Assembly (NCBI RefSeq): GCF_001886185.1
Contig: NZ_JXLA01000009.1
Coordinates: 60,744 to 124,743 of the forward strand
Length of the DNA stretch: 64,000 nt
Direction: 5' to 3'
Origin: Enterococcus raffinosus
GTDB lineage: Bacteria > Bacillota > Bacilli > Lactobacillales > Enterococcaceae
Part shown: positions 25,398 through 34,252 of the stretch, one piece after another
How the letters are laid out: every line of letters begins with the position of its first letter
Numbering within the stretch: the first letter of the stretch is position 1
The notes under the pieces: generated by a model
What the model was told of the DNA's origin: nothing
What the model saw: only the letters and a program-made list of their open reading frames with translations
Databases searched by the model: none
Program-made: the position numbers and the translations under genes

Positions 25398-27170
25398 ATG
25401 GCTAGACGTACTGTCTATTGCGGACGCGTGTCCGATGAGTATTTGGATCAAAAAGTAACATTAAAAGGGTGGGTGCAAAAACGTCGTGATTTAGGCGGAT
25501 TGATCTTTATCGACCTACGTGACCGTGAAGGGGTTGTACAGGTAGTTTTCAACCCAGAAGAATCAAAAACGGCTTGGGAAGTTGCGGATCAATGCCGCAG
25601 CGAATTTGTCGTTGAAATTACAGGGACAGTTATCCGTCGTGATCCAGGTGCCGTGAACAAGAAAATGGCGACTGGGGATTATGAAGTGAAGGGTGAAGCG
25701 ATCACTATTTTAAATAGTGCAAAAACGCCGCCATTCTCAATCGAAGATGAACAAAATATCAGCGATGAAGTGCGCTTGAAATATCGTTACATGGATTTGC
25801 GTCGTCCGAAAATGACACAAAACCTGATGATGCGCCACCGCTTAACGCAATCAGTTCGTCGCTTCTTAGATGACAATGATTTCTTAGATATTGAAACACC
25901 TTACTTGGCGAAATCTACACCAGAAGGCGCGCGGGACTACTTAGTTCCTTCACGTGTGCATGCGGGACATTTTTATGCGTTGCCTCAATCACCACAAATT
26001 TTGAAGCAATTATTGATGACTGCTGGCTTTGACCGCTATTATCAAATCGTTCGTTGTTTCCGTGATGAAGATTTACGTGGGGACCGTCAACCAGAATTTA
26101 CTCAAATCGATATCGAAACAAGCTTCTTAACGGCTGAAGAGATTCAAGAATATACAGAAGCGATGATCGCGCAAGTAATGAAGGATGTTCGCGGCGTTGA
26201 AGTAACGCTGCCATTCCCACGTATTACTTGGGATGAAGCGATGGAACGCTATGGGTCAGACAAACCAGATACACGTTTTGACATGGAATTGATCGATGTT
26301 ACCGATATCGCTGCTGCGACAGACTTCAAAGTATTCCGTATGGCTTCTGACAACGGCGGCGTGGTTAAAGCCTTGAACGCAAAAGGTGCGGCGGACAAAT
26401 ATTCTCGTAAGGAATTGGATCGCTTAGGTCAATTCGTTGGCCAATTCGGAGCAAAAGGCTTGGCTTGGATCAAAGTGGATGAAAATGGCGAGCTAACTGG
26501 CCCAATCGCGAAATTCATGGGTGGCGTCAGTGAAGAGTTGAAAAAGGCAACAAATGCCGAAGCGGGCGATGTTTTGATGTTTGCGGCGGATCAATTCTTA
26601 ACAGCAGTAACTGCTTTAGGCGCAGTTCGTTCAAAAGTTGGGAAAGAGCTTGGCTTGATTGATGAAAATCGTTTTGATTATCTGTGGGTTGTTGATTGGC
26701 CGCAATTTGAATTCGATCAAGAGTTAGGCCGTTACGTCTCTGCTCACCATCCGTTCACGATGCCGATGGAAAAAGATATTCCGAACTTGAAGGAGCACCC
26801 TGAAAAGGTTTATGCGCAAGCTTATGATATTGTCTTGAACGGCTACGAATTAGGTGGCGGATCTTTGCGTATTAATACCCGTGAATTGCAGGAGCAAGTC
26901 TTTGAAACATTAGGCTTTACTCGCGAAAGCGCCAATGAACAATTCGGCTTCTTATTGGAAGCATTGGATTATGGGTTCCCTCCAATCGGCGGAATCGCCC
27001 TTGGCTTGGATCGTTTTGCGATGTTATTGGCTGGTGAAGACAATATTCGTGAAGTCATTGCCTTTCCTAAGAACGGGAAAGCAGCAGACCCTATGTCTGA
27101 TGCGCCAAGTACCGTATCGCCGTTACAGCTTTATGAGTTGAGCATTGATGTAACAAAAATAGAAGAATAA
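25398..27170 (+). CDS. aspS: Aspartyl-tRNA synthetase
   Basis: AspRS charges tRNA-Asp, and in bacteria with GatCAB it may also charge tRNA-Asn. This 590-residue protein has the bacterial layout: an N-terminal OB-fold anticodon domain ([22 protein letters not shown]), class II motif 2 [18 protein letters not shown], a GAD insertion domain in the middle and motif 3 [13 protein letters not shown] near residue 530. GGAGG precedes ATG 25398. Whether it discriminates between Asp and Asn tRNAs cannot be read from these motifs. It is the second gene of the hisS operon and is followed by a terminator. Confidence 0.97.
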   Translation: MARRTVYCGRVSDEYLDQKVTLKGWVQKRRDLGGLIFIDLRDREGVVQVVFNPEESKTAWEVADQCRSEFVVEITGTVIRRDPGAVNKKMATGDYEVKGEAITILNSAKTPPFSIEDEQNISDEVRLKYRYMDLRRPKMTQNLMMRHRLTQSVRRFLDDNDFLDIETPYLAKSTPEGARDYLVPSRVHAGHFYALPQSPQILKQLLMTAGFDRYYQIVRCFRDEDLRGDRQPEFTQIDIETSFLTAEEIQEYTEAMIAQVMKDVRGVEVTLPFPRITWDEAMERYGSDKPDTRFDMELIDVTDIAAATDFKVFRMASDNGGVVKALNAKGAADKYSRKELDRLGQFVGQFGAKGLAWIKVDENGELTGPIAKFMGGVSEELKKATNAEAGDVLMFAADQFLTAVTALGAVRSKVGKELGLIDENRFDYLWVVDWPQFEFDQELGRYVSAHHPFTMPMEKDIPNLKEHPEKVYAQAYDIVLNGYELGGGSLRINTRELQEQVFETLGFTRESANEQFGFLLEALDYGFPPIGGIALGLDRFAMLLAGEDNIREVIAFPKNGKAADPMSDAPSTVSPLQLYELSIDVTKIEE

Positions 27171-27270
27171 TTAGAAAAGCTAGTCTGTAAATCGATATAT
27201 AAAGTATCATGTGGGAAAGTTCGCTGAATGATTTTTCATATTTCTAATAACTCTAAGAATATACTAAGAG

Positions 27271-27308
27271 AAGTGCCTGCCATCATGGTAGGTGCTTTCT
27301 TTTTTTTA
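27271..27308 (+). terminator. Terminator after aspS
   Basis: GTGCCTGCCA / TGGTAGGTGC with wobble pairs, followed by a run of T. Confidence 0.85.
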
Positions 27309-27357
27309 TGAAAATACGTATAATGTGAGTGAAATTTTGAAATGAGGCGGACATAAC

Positions 27358-28239
27358 ATGATGAAAAAGAAGATAGAGGAGTGGCCCCATCACGATTACG
27401 CCACCCGATTATCTGTCGCAGTTGTTTATGCATTTTTAGCGGCGATTGCCGTAAACTTTTTTTACCAACCAGGACACATTTATTCCAGCGGAGCGACCGG
27501 CTTCGCGCAAATCTTAACGACCTTGTCGCACCGTGTGATTGGCTTTACGGTGCCTGTATCCATCACTTTATTTTTGATCAACGTGCCCTTGTTTTTCTTG
27601 GCATGGTTTAAGATTGGTCATAAGTTTACGATTTTTACATTCATCACCGTTTTCTTAACGTCGTTCTTCATTCACATTATTCCCCAAACGACATTAACGA
27701 AAGATCCGATCATTTGTGCGATCTTTGGTGGGGCGATCATGGGTGTCGGTATCGGCTTTGCCTTGAAGAATGGCTTGTCTTCTGGCGGATTGGATATTTT
27801 GAGTATTACAATTCGTAAGCGAACAGGAACTTCCGTTGGCTCGATCTCGATCATTTTTAATATTATGATCATGCTGATGGCGGGAATTCTATTTAGCTGG
27901 CAATACATGTTCTATTCTGCTTTGGCGATCTTCATGAGTGGAAAATTGACCGACGCGCTTTATACAAAGCAGCGCAAGATGCAGGTCATGATCGTTACGA
28001 AATGTCCCGACCAAGTGATCAATGGTATTCAAGATCAAATGCGTCGCGGGATCACGATCATCAACGAAGCGGAAGGGGCGTATAAGCACGACAAGCAGAC
28101 CGTTTTATTCACCGTCGTTACCCGCTTTGAATTGCCGGTATTGGAGTCAATCATGCGGGAAAATGATCCTGATGCCTTTGTAAGTATCTCAGAAAATGTA
28201 CGAATCATGGGACGCTTTTACGAAGAATCCATGGATTAA
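27358..28239 (+). CDS. YitT family membrane protein (DUF2179)
   Basis: This 293-residue protein belongs to the YitT/UPF0750 family. It has five or six membrane spans (about residues 20-200), with the family segment FYQPGHIYSSGATGFAQIL and GLSSGGLDILSITIRKRTGTSVG. A soluble C-terminal DUF2179 domain (about 205-290) contains GITIINEAEGAYKHDKQTVLFTV, written here in parts. The transport substrate is unknown. It starts 50 bp after the aspS terminator and is followed by its own terminator, so it is monocistronic. Confidence 0.88.
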   Translation: MMKKKIEEWPHHDYATRLSVAVVYAFLAAIAVNFFYQPGHIYSSGATGFAQILTTLSHRVIGFTVPVSITLFLINVPLFFLAWFKIGHKFTIFTFITVFLTSFFIHIIPQTTLTKDPIICAIFGGAIMGVGIGFALKNGLSSGGLDILSITIRKRTGTSVGSISIIFNIMIMLMAGILFSWQYMFYSALAIFMSGKLTDALYTKQRKMQVMIVTKCPDQVINGIQDQMRRGITIINEAEGAYKHDKQTVLFTVVTRFELPVLESIMRENDPDAFVSISENVRIMGRFYEESMD

Positions 28240-28247
28240 AAGGACTA

Positions 28248-28278
28248 AAAAGTTGGGACAATTGTCTCAACTTTTTTT
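28248..28278 (+). terminator. Terminator after the YitT gene
   Basis: AAAGTTGGGAC / GTCTCAACTTT stem with a T run. The rest of the 300-bp gap before oatA shows no gene, only the promoter at 28474. Confidence 0.85.
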
Positions 28279-28473
28279 ACGAGTCAAACGCTGGTTCGTA
28301 AAATCTGCTGGAAAACTGTCTCTTTCAGAAAATGGAGTGCAGGTTACTTAGTGGAGTATACTTAAATGAAGATGATTGGATCAAATTTGAGCTGGCTGAA
28401 TCAAGTTTCTCATCAAACGTTCGTCTGCTAAAAACTAAAATATTTAGGAAATACTTTTTTTATTGAGAAAATG

Positions 28474-28502
28474 TTGCAGTTTGCAAAAATAATACGTATA
28501 GT
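28474..28502 (+). promoter_or_regulatory. Predicted oatA promoter
   Basis: TTGCAG (28474-28479), a 17-bp spacer and TATAGT (28497-28502) place a start about 30 nt before the oatA ribosome site. Confidence 0.65.
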
Positions 28503-28540
28503 TAATTTGATATTCTATAGTAAAGTTGGAAAGTAAACTT

Positions 28541-30424
28541 ATGGGAAAAAGACTAAAGCATAGTCGCTATATTACTGGGTTTGATGGGATTCGTTCCCTA
28601 GCGGTAATCGGCGTAATTTTATATCATTTGATGCCTGCGCAAATGCGGGGCGGATATTTAGGGGTTCCTGTTTTTTTTGTGGTCTCGGGCTACTTGATCA
28701 CAGATTTATTGTTGCAGGAATGGAAGCAGACCGGCCGAATTGATATCAAGCAATTCTATTATCGACGGATGAAGCGCTTGTATCCGGCGTTGGTTACAAT
28801 GCTGATCGGGGCTTCGGCATACATAACATTATTTCAGCGGAACCTATTAAATAATTTACGAGGCAACGTCATAAGCAGTTTGTTCTATGTAAACAACTGG
28901 TGGCAGATCAATCATGGGATGTCTTACTTTGACCGCTTTTCTGGCGAATCTCCCTTTACCCATATTTGGTCGTTGGCTGTTGAGACACAGAACTACATTT
29001 TGTGGCCGATCGTGTTTGTTTTACTGATGAAGCTGGTGAAAAATAAGGGGAAAGTCTTTCTGGGAATTATCGGAGCGGCGTTCCTATCTGCTATTTTAAT
29101 GGCGGTTTGGTTTGTTCCAGGGCAAGATCCGACGCGTGTCTACTACGGCACAGATACTCGTTTATTCTCGATCCTATTAGGTGGTGCATTGGCCTTTATT
29201 TGGCCAAGTACTCGACTGAAGGCCAAGATTCCACGGCAGGCGAAACGGATACTAAACGGCATTGGACTAGGTTCGTTGCTATTATTAGTTCTTGCCTTTC
29301 TCTTTATGCGAGACGATTGGTCCTTCGTTTATTACGGTGGGATGTTCTTAGTGAGCTTATTAAGTGTTTTACTCGTGGCTATTACGGCACATCCGGGAGC
29401 AAGCTGGAATCGTTGGTTGACGAATCCAGTCTTTTCATGGATCGGAAAACGCAGTTATGGGATCTATTTATATCAGTTTCCAGTAATGATCTTCTATGAA
29501 GCAAAGGTTAATGTTGCGAATCATACCTTTCTTCATACGATCATGGAAGTGATTCTGATTCTTTTTGTTACAGAGCTCTCTTATCGATATGTGGAGACAC
29601 CGCTGCGTCGCTTCAATTACCGTCGAACCTTCACCTCATTGAAGCAATCATTTTGGGCGCCAATCAAAAGTCGCAGAAAAATCGGTTTTATCTTTTCGAG
29701 CGTGCTTACTATAATTGCCGTTGTCGGAGTAATTATCGCGCCGACAAATAAGGTCGATGCGAATCAGCAGGCATTGCAAAAGCAAATCGAACAAAATAAA
29801 CAGGCGGCGAAGAAAACAGAGGTACAACCTTCAGGCAGTGACTCGACTGACGGCAGTGCGCCAACAGAGGAAACCACCAGCAGCTCGGAGGCACCGAAAA
29901 GTCTAGGAGATAAGTACAATCTTAGCAATCGTGAAGTCACCAAAGCGAAAAATCTAAAGGTGACAGCTTTCGGGGATTCTGTGTTACTAGCAGGTTCAAA
30001 AGGATTAACGGAAATTTTCCCTAATATGGTGGTAGATGGGGAAGTCGGACGACAACTGAAAGACAGTCCGCCACTTTTGCAAGCGTTGAAGGACAAGGGT
30101 GAGTTGAACGATACTGTCCTATTGAGTTTAGGAACAAATGGTGCTTTCAGCAAAGACGATTTTGCTCAGATCATGAATGTCTTAGGAGATAAGCATGAGG
30201 TCTTCATTATCAATACCCATGTCCCAACCCGACGTTGGCAGAATGATGTGAACGCGAATTTACAGGCTGCATCAAAGGAATATAAAAATGTTCATTTGAT
30301 TGACTGGTATGATTTCAGTAACGATCATCCAGACTGGTTCTATGATGATCAAGTCCATCCAAACGATGTTGGCTCAGTTCATTATTGCCACCTGATCGCA
30401 AAAGAAATTTTAAAAGGGGTATAA
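28541..30424 (+). CDS. oatA: Peptidoglycan O-acetyltransferase OatA
   Basis: OatA moves acetyl groups to the C6 hydroxyl of N-acetylmuramic acid and so protects the wall from lysozyme. The 627-residue protein has an N-terminal acyltransferase-3 membrane domain of about ten spans (residues 15-400), starting with ITGFDGIRSLAVIGVILYH and FFVVSGYLITDLL. A Ser/Thr-rich linker (about 420-450) leads to an extracellular SGNH domain with the catalytic Ser480 in FGDSVLLAG and the Asp-His pair in DDQVHPND near 610. ATG 28541 follows GGAAAG; a TTG upstream is possible. It has its own promoter and terminator. Confidence 0.92.
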   Translation: MGKRLKHSRYITGFDGIRSLAVIGVILYHLMPAQMRGGYLGVPVFFVVSGYLITDLLLQEWKQTGRIDIKQFYYRRMKRLYPALVTMLIGASAYITLFQRNLLNNLRGNVISSLFYVNNWWQINHGMSYFDRFSGESPFTHIWSLAVETQNYILWPIVFVLLMKLVKNKGKVFLGIIGAAFLSAILMAVWFVPGQDPTRVYYGTDTRLFSILLGGALAFIWPSTRLKAKIPRQAKRILNGIGLGSLLLLVLAFLFMRDDWSFVYYGGMFLVSLLSVLLVAITAHPGASWNRWLTNPVFSWIGKRSYGIYLYQFPVMIFYEAKVNVANHTFLHTIMEVILILFVTELSYRYVETPLRRFNYRRTFTSLKQSFWAPIKSRRKIGFIFSSVLTIIAVVGVIIAPTNKVDANQQALQKQIEQNKQAAKKTEVQPSGSDSTDGSAPTEETTSSSEAPKSLGDKYNLSNREVTKAKNLKVTAFGDSVLLAGSKGLTEIFPNMVVDGEVGRQLKDSPPLLQALKDKGELNDTVLLSLGTNGAFSKDDFAQIMNVLGDKHEVFIINTHVPTRRWQNDVNANLQAASKEYKNVHLIDWYDFSNDHPDWFYDDQVHPNDVGSVHYCHLIAKEILKGV

Positions 30425-30427
30425 TCA

Positions 30428-30467
30428 AAAGAACGTTTTGTGAGGGATCACAAAACGTTCTTTTTTT
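30428..30467. terminator. Bidirectional terminator between oatA and the GIY-YIG gene
   Basis: A 15-bp perfect stem AAAGAACGTTTTGTG / CACAAAACGTTCTTT; its right arm covers the last codons of the leftward gene. Confidence 0.9.
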
Positions 30468-30723
30468 GGTTGTCTTGTATATATTTTTCCTTTTGTTTAC
30501 GAGGTAGTTTTTTAAAGGCAGCTTCGGCTTTTGTTGCTTCGCTGCGTGTTTCAAAGCGTTCGGCATGGATCATCTGCACAGGTCGGCGGCTTTTGGGATG
30601 CGTGTATTTTGCTCCTGTTCCAGCGTTGTGTTCAGCTAAACGTCGTGTCAGATCCGTCGTATATCCACCGTAAAAGCTGTGATCACTGCAAAGAAGGACA
30701 TAAAAGAATTGATCAGTTGCCAT
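30448..30723 (-). CDS. GIY-YIG nuclease-fold protein (UPF0213, YazA/YhbQ-like)
   Basis: This 91-residue protein has the GIY-YIG fold: [23 protein letters not shown] contains the degenerate YVL...YGG motif and the catalytic-type arginine, followed by [11 protein letters not shown] and the E in KAEAAFKKL. Family members are small single-domain proteins with presumed DNA nuclease activity and no firmly known role. ATG 30723 has AGGAG seven bases upstream. It overlaps the stop of the methyltransferase gene upstream by 11 bp, as yazA follows yabB in Bacillus. Confidence 0.87.
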   Translation of the reverse strand: MATDQFFYVLLCSDHSFYGGYTTDLTRRLAEHNAGTGAKYTHPKSRRPVQMIHAERFETRSEATKAEAAFKKLPRKQKEKYIQDNQKKNVL

Positions 30724-31447
30724 AAAGCATCTCCTGTAAGTCGGCTGAGTAGCTGCCGGATTGGTCATACGTATATAATGGTGGAAGAAAACGCAACCCC
30801 TCGCTTTTGCCATCCTTGATTCCTTCGATCAAAAGGGTGTTGGCTTCTTTTCCTGGTTTAGGATAAACAAATTGGATCCGTTTAGGTGCGAGACGATGGG
30901 CACGCAGACAATCCACGATCTCCAAAAAGCGGTCCGGGCGATGAACCATCGCAAAACGACCATTCATTTTCAACAGCTTTGCAGAGACACTGACGACATC
31001 TTCTAGTGTCGCGTGAATCTCGTGGCGAGCAATCGCTAAATGGGGATTCGGATTTTTTTGACTAGTAGGCAGCTCCTTAAAATAAGGCGGATTGCAGACC
31101 ACTAAATCTGTCGAGTCCGCTCTGAAAACATCAAATGTTTTTTTGAGATCCAGCTCGTGCATTGTCATTTGTTCTTCTAAATGGTTCAAAGCGATACTTC
31201 GCTGTCCCATATCAGCGAGGCGAGGCTGGAGTTCGATCTGATCAATGGTTGCGGCTGTTTTTCGACTCAAAAAAAGCCCAATTGCCCCATTTCCGGCGCA
31301 AAGATCAATGATTTTGCCGCGTTTTGGTACACGAGCGAAATTTGCTAGTAAGACTGCATCGATCGAGAAAGAAAAGACTTCTGAGCTTTGGATAATTTGG
31401 ATATCCTCGGCGTAAAGCTGATCGATCCGTTCACCATTTCTTAACAA
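30713..31447 (-). CDS. tRNA1(Val) adenine-37 N6-methyltransferase family (TrmN6/YabB)
   Basis: This SAM-dependent methyltransferase of about 244 residues shows motif [17 protein letters not shown] and the amino-methylating motif NPPYF, typical of N6-adenine methylation as in TrmN6 (YfiC). [30 protein letters not shown] is the conserved N-terminus, quoted only in part here. The start is uncertain: ATG 31474 lies about nine bases after a TATAAT box and has no ribosome site, while TTG 31447 follows AAGGGGG at nine bases, so I prefer TTG. It is co-transcribed with the GIY-YIG gene and divergent from plsC. Confidence 0.85.
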   Translation of the reverse strand: MLRNGERIDQLYAEDIQIIQSSEVFSFSIDAVLLANFARVPKRGKIIDLCAGNGAIGLFLSRKTAATIDQIELQPRLADMGQRSIALNHLEEQMTMHELDLKKTFDVFRADSTDLVVCNPPYFKELPTSQKNPNPHLAIARHEIHATLEDVVSVSAKLLKMNGRFAMVHRPDRFLEIVDCLRAHRLAPKRIQFVYPKPGKEANTLLIEGIKDGKSEGLRFLPPLYTYDQSGSYSADLQEMLYGN

Positions 31448-31522
31448 TTTCTTTTGCCCCCTTAAAAAAATCATACCGTTGTATTATACTACGTTTAGTG
31501 AGTACACTGAAAGGAAGAAAAA

Positions 31523-32152
31523 ATGTTTTTTAAATTTATTCGTGTCATCGTTCGCGTCCTCTTAGCCATCATCAATGGCAATGCGCACTATCAAAATAAA
31601 GAGAAATTGCCAGAAGGAAATTACATTTTGGTCGCTCCTCACCGAACATGGTGGGACCCGTTTTATATGGCGCTTGGTGCATCACCAAAGCAATTCAGCT
31701 TCTTGGCTAAAGCGGAGCTCTTCAAAAATCCGATTCTGCGTTTTATCTTGGTCCATTTGAATGCTTTTCCTGTGGATCGTGATAAGCCTGGACCCAGCGT
31801 TGTAAAACGACCAGTAAAAATGTTGAAGGATTCTGATAAAGGCTTGATCATGTTTCCGAGCGGCACGCGCCATTCATCCGAATTAAAAGGCGGAATGGCT
31901 TTGATTTCACGTCTATCGAAGAAACCGATCGTTCCATCCGTTTATCAAGGACCAACTAAATTCTCACACCTGTTCAAACGGACTCCCGTGATTATTCGGT
32001 ATGGCGATCCGATCGATATTTCCGATATCAAGAAAATGGATAAGGCTGGTTTGGCGGAAGTAGAGCGTAGAGTTCAAGGTGCGTTCGATCAGCTGGATCA
32101 TGAGATTAATCCAAACTATAAATACGTGGCTAAAGAAAAGGACGCTGAGTAG
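31523..32152 (+). CDS. plsC: 1-acyl-sn-glycerol-3-phosphate acyltransferase
   Basis: PlsC adds the second acyl chain to make phosphatidic acid at the inner membrane face. The 209-residue protein has the catalytic HX4D motif (HRTWWDP near residue 38), a glycerol-phosphate binding motif FPSGTRHS near 109 in place of the usual FPEGTRS, and a third block VPSVYQGP. A hydrophobic N-terminus fits membrane attachment. Its promoter must share the 75 bp that also drive the divergent methyltransferase gene. A 17-bp stem terminator follows. Confidence 0.9.
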   Translation: MFFKFIRVIVRVLLAIINGNAHYQNKEKLPEGNYILVAPHRTWWDPFYMALGASPKQFSFLAKAELFKNPILRFILVHLNAFPVDRDKPGPSVVKRPVKMLKDSDKGLIMFPSGTRHSSELKGGMALISRLSKKPIVPSVYQGPTKFSHLFKRTPVIIRYGDPIDISDIKKMDKAGLAEVERRVQGAFDQLDHEINPNYKYVAKEKDAE

Positions 32153-32168
32153 TTCAGCCATAAACGAT

Positions 32169-32217
32169 AAACAAAACAGGTATCCATCTCAAAATTGAGA
32201 GGATACCTGTTTTGTTT
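32169..32217. terminator. Bidirectional terminator between plsC and the DUF554 gene
   Basis: A 17-bp perfect stem (32169-32185/32201-32217, core ACAGGTATCC / GGATACCTGT) around a loop that can itself pair CTC with GAG. Confidence 0.88.
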
Positions 32218-32944
32218 ATCCTAATAAGGGAAGAATCCAAGTGGTCCATATCCAACTGATAGGCATCACTAAGAGCATCGCCGGAATCATGTCAGCGGTC
32301 GGAAACATCTTGACCTTAATCATACGAAAACCGGTGGCAAGCATTAGAAAGCCACCGCAGGCTTTAAAATCCAGAATCATGGCTGGCGTAGTCAAAGGGA
32401 AAACGACTGTCGCGACTAAAAATAAACAGAAAAAAATGAGGAATTGCGGGATCGCGATGACAGAGACCACATAACCGATATTGCAGGCGAAAATCGCAGC
32501 GGTAAAGAAATCGAGAATTGATTTTGCGATTAGGATCGTATGATCTCCCGTCATTCCTTCTGTTAGGCTGCCGAATATTCCAGTCCCGCTGGCGCAAAAA
32601 AGGACGACAATAGTGACGAGTGTACTCATGTAGTCGTCGTATGAAAGCTTTAACTCCTGTTGCGGGAATTTCGCGATGGGTTTTTGCATCAAGGTTGCTG
32701 CCGCATTAATCTTTTGATTAAAATTTAAGAGCAGTCCTAATGATGTACCTAAAATGATGGCTAAGATCACGGCGGGCATATTTGCCATTTGACTGATGCT
32801 GGGAATCCCCATCGCCATAGAACAAACGCCGAAGATCAAGGTGATTTGCACTTTGAAATCTTCAGAGAGTAGATGGCCTAAGAAGCCGCCCAAGAGCCCT
32901 CCGATAATGATGGATAAAGAATTAATAATAATACCGATTGGCAC
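32216..32944 (-). CDS. DUF554 family membrane protein
   Basis: This 242-residue protein belongs to DUF554 (YdfK/YqgA type), a family of polytopic membrane proteins of unknown function. The N-terminal GIIINSLSIIIGGLLGGFLG and FGVCSMAMGI are family-like, and about seven spans are predicted by eye. The start is GTG 32944 with AGGAGG seven bases upstream. It is convergent with plsC and divergent from sbcD. Confidence 0.85.
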   Translation of the reverse strand: MPIGIIINSLSIIIGGLLGGFLGHLLSEDFKVQITLIFGVCSMAMGIPSISQMANMPAVILAIILGTSLGLLLNFNQKINAAATLMQKPIAKFPQQELKLSYDDYMSTLVTIVVLFCASGTGIFGSLTEGMTGDHTILIAKSILDFFTAAIFACNIGYVVSVIAIPQFLIFFCLFLVATVVFPLTTPAMILDFKACGGFLMLATGFRMIKVKMFPTADMIPAMLLVMPISWIWTTWILPLLG

Positions 32945-33100
32945 AAAATTTCCTCCTTTTTTTTGTCACTTGATTTATCGTAGCGCAAAATTCGTTGAAG
33001 AGAAAGCTTTTTATGAAACGATACTCACTTGCCTAGCAGAAAAAAATGCTGAATCGTGTTATACTTTTGGGAAGGACTAAATGAGGAAAAGGGTGGATCA

Positions 33101-34252
33101 ATGAAAGTTTTACATACGGCTGACTGGCATATCGGAAAAAAGCTTCACGGGTATGATTTACTGCCAGATCAAGCATACATTCTTGATCAAATCAAAAAAA
33201 TCGCAAAAGAAGAAGCGGTGGATGCCATCGTGATCGCGGGAGATTTGTATGATCGGTCAGTACCGTCTGAAGAGAGTGTCCGGTTATTAAATCAAACAAT
33301 CGCAGACTGGAACTTGCATGAGGGGTTTCCTTTGCTGGCGATTTCAGGCAATCATGATAGTGCGACCCGCTTAGCTACGGGAGCGCCTTGGTTCAATCAA
33401 GCGAATTTCCATCTACATACTCGTTTGGCAGAAGCCTTCACTCCAATCGAAATGGCGGATACACAATTTTATCTTTTGCCCTATTTTGAACCCGTTGATG
33501 CACGGATTTATTTCGAAGACCCTGAGCTGCGAACGATTCAGCAGGCAATGCCTAAAGTAATACAAAAAATAGAGGAATCTTTTGATCCAGCGAAAAGTCA
33601 TGTATTGGTGAGTCATTTTTTTGTTGCAGGGAGCAGCAAGACAGACTCTGAAACGAAGATTGAGGTTGGTGGCCTTGATGGGATCAACGGTACTTTATTA
33701 GAGGCGTTTGACTATGTGGCGCTGGGACACCTTCATGGCAAGGATGCGTTGAAGCTCGCGAATGCTCGCTATAGCGGCTCGCCATTAAAATATTCTCTAT
33801 CAGAAAAGGACCAAACAAAAGGGGTTTGGATCGTGGAGACGGAAACGGGAGAGTTCACTTTTCGGGAGGTAACACCGCTGCATGAGATTCAGGAGCTGCA
33901 GACGAGCTTTGCTTCTTTATTAGATCCGACGTTTTATTCTGCTATTGATCGGGAAAATTATCTCTCGATCCTCTTAGAAGATCGAGCGGTGATTCCCAAT
34001 TTGATGAATCAGCTGCGCCAGGTTTATCCGCGGATTATTCAAGTGGAACGGGCCAATGGCTTTGAAACAGCAGTCGAAGCTCGACTGAAAACAGAAAATA
34101 TCAAGGAAAAATCTCCTATTGCCTTAACCGAAGATTTCTTTATGGACGTTTCGCAAAATGAATTAACAACCTTACAAAAGCAATGGATTGAAGAGGGCTT
34201 ACATACGATCCTTAAAGAAGGAGGCGCAAGCGAATGCTTCCGAAGAAAATAA
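33101..34252 (+). CDS. sbcD: Exonuclease subunit SbcD (Mre11-like)
   Basis: SbcD is the Mn-dependent nuclease of the SbcCD complex, which opens hairpins and trims DNA ends. The 383-residue protein has the metallophosphoesterase motifs HTADWHIGKKLHG (residues 4-16), VIAGDLYDRSVP near 46, SGNHDS near 81, SHFF near 170 and YVALGHLHGKD near 207. ATG 33101 gives the family's usual start MKVLHTADWH. It overlaps sbcC by 19 bp, so the two subunits are coupled. Confidence 0.96.
   Translation: MKVLHTADWHIGKKLHGYDLLPDQAYILDQIKKIAKEEAVDAIVIAGDLYDRSVPSEESVRLLNQTIADWNLHEGFPLLAISGNHDSATRLATGAPWFNQANFHLHTRLAEAFTPIEMADTQFYLLPYFEPVDARIYFEDPELRTIQQAMPKVIQKIEESFDPAKSHVLVSHFFVAGSSKTDSETKIEVGGLDGINGTLLEAFDYVALGHLHGKDALKLANARYSGSPLKYSLSEKDQTKGVWIVETETGEFTFREVTPLHEIQELQTSFASLLDPTFYSAIDRENYLSILLEDRAVIPNLMNQLRQVYPRIIQVERANGFETAVEARLKTENIKEKSPIALTEDFFMDVSQNELTTLQKQWIEEGLHTILKEGGASECFRRK

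Noticed and set aside
28279..28400. Possible further decayed leader repeat before oatA (ACGAGTCAAAC just after a T run, AGTGGAGTATAC later)
   Set aside because: The arms do not pair convincingly and no tandem copy is visible, so it was not listed as a family member.
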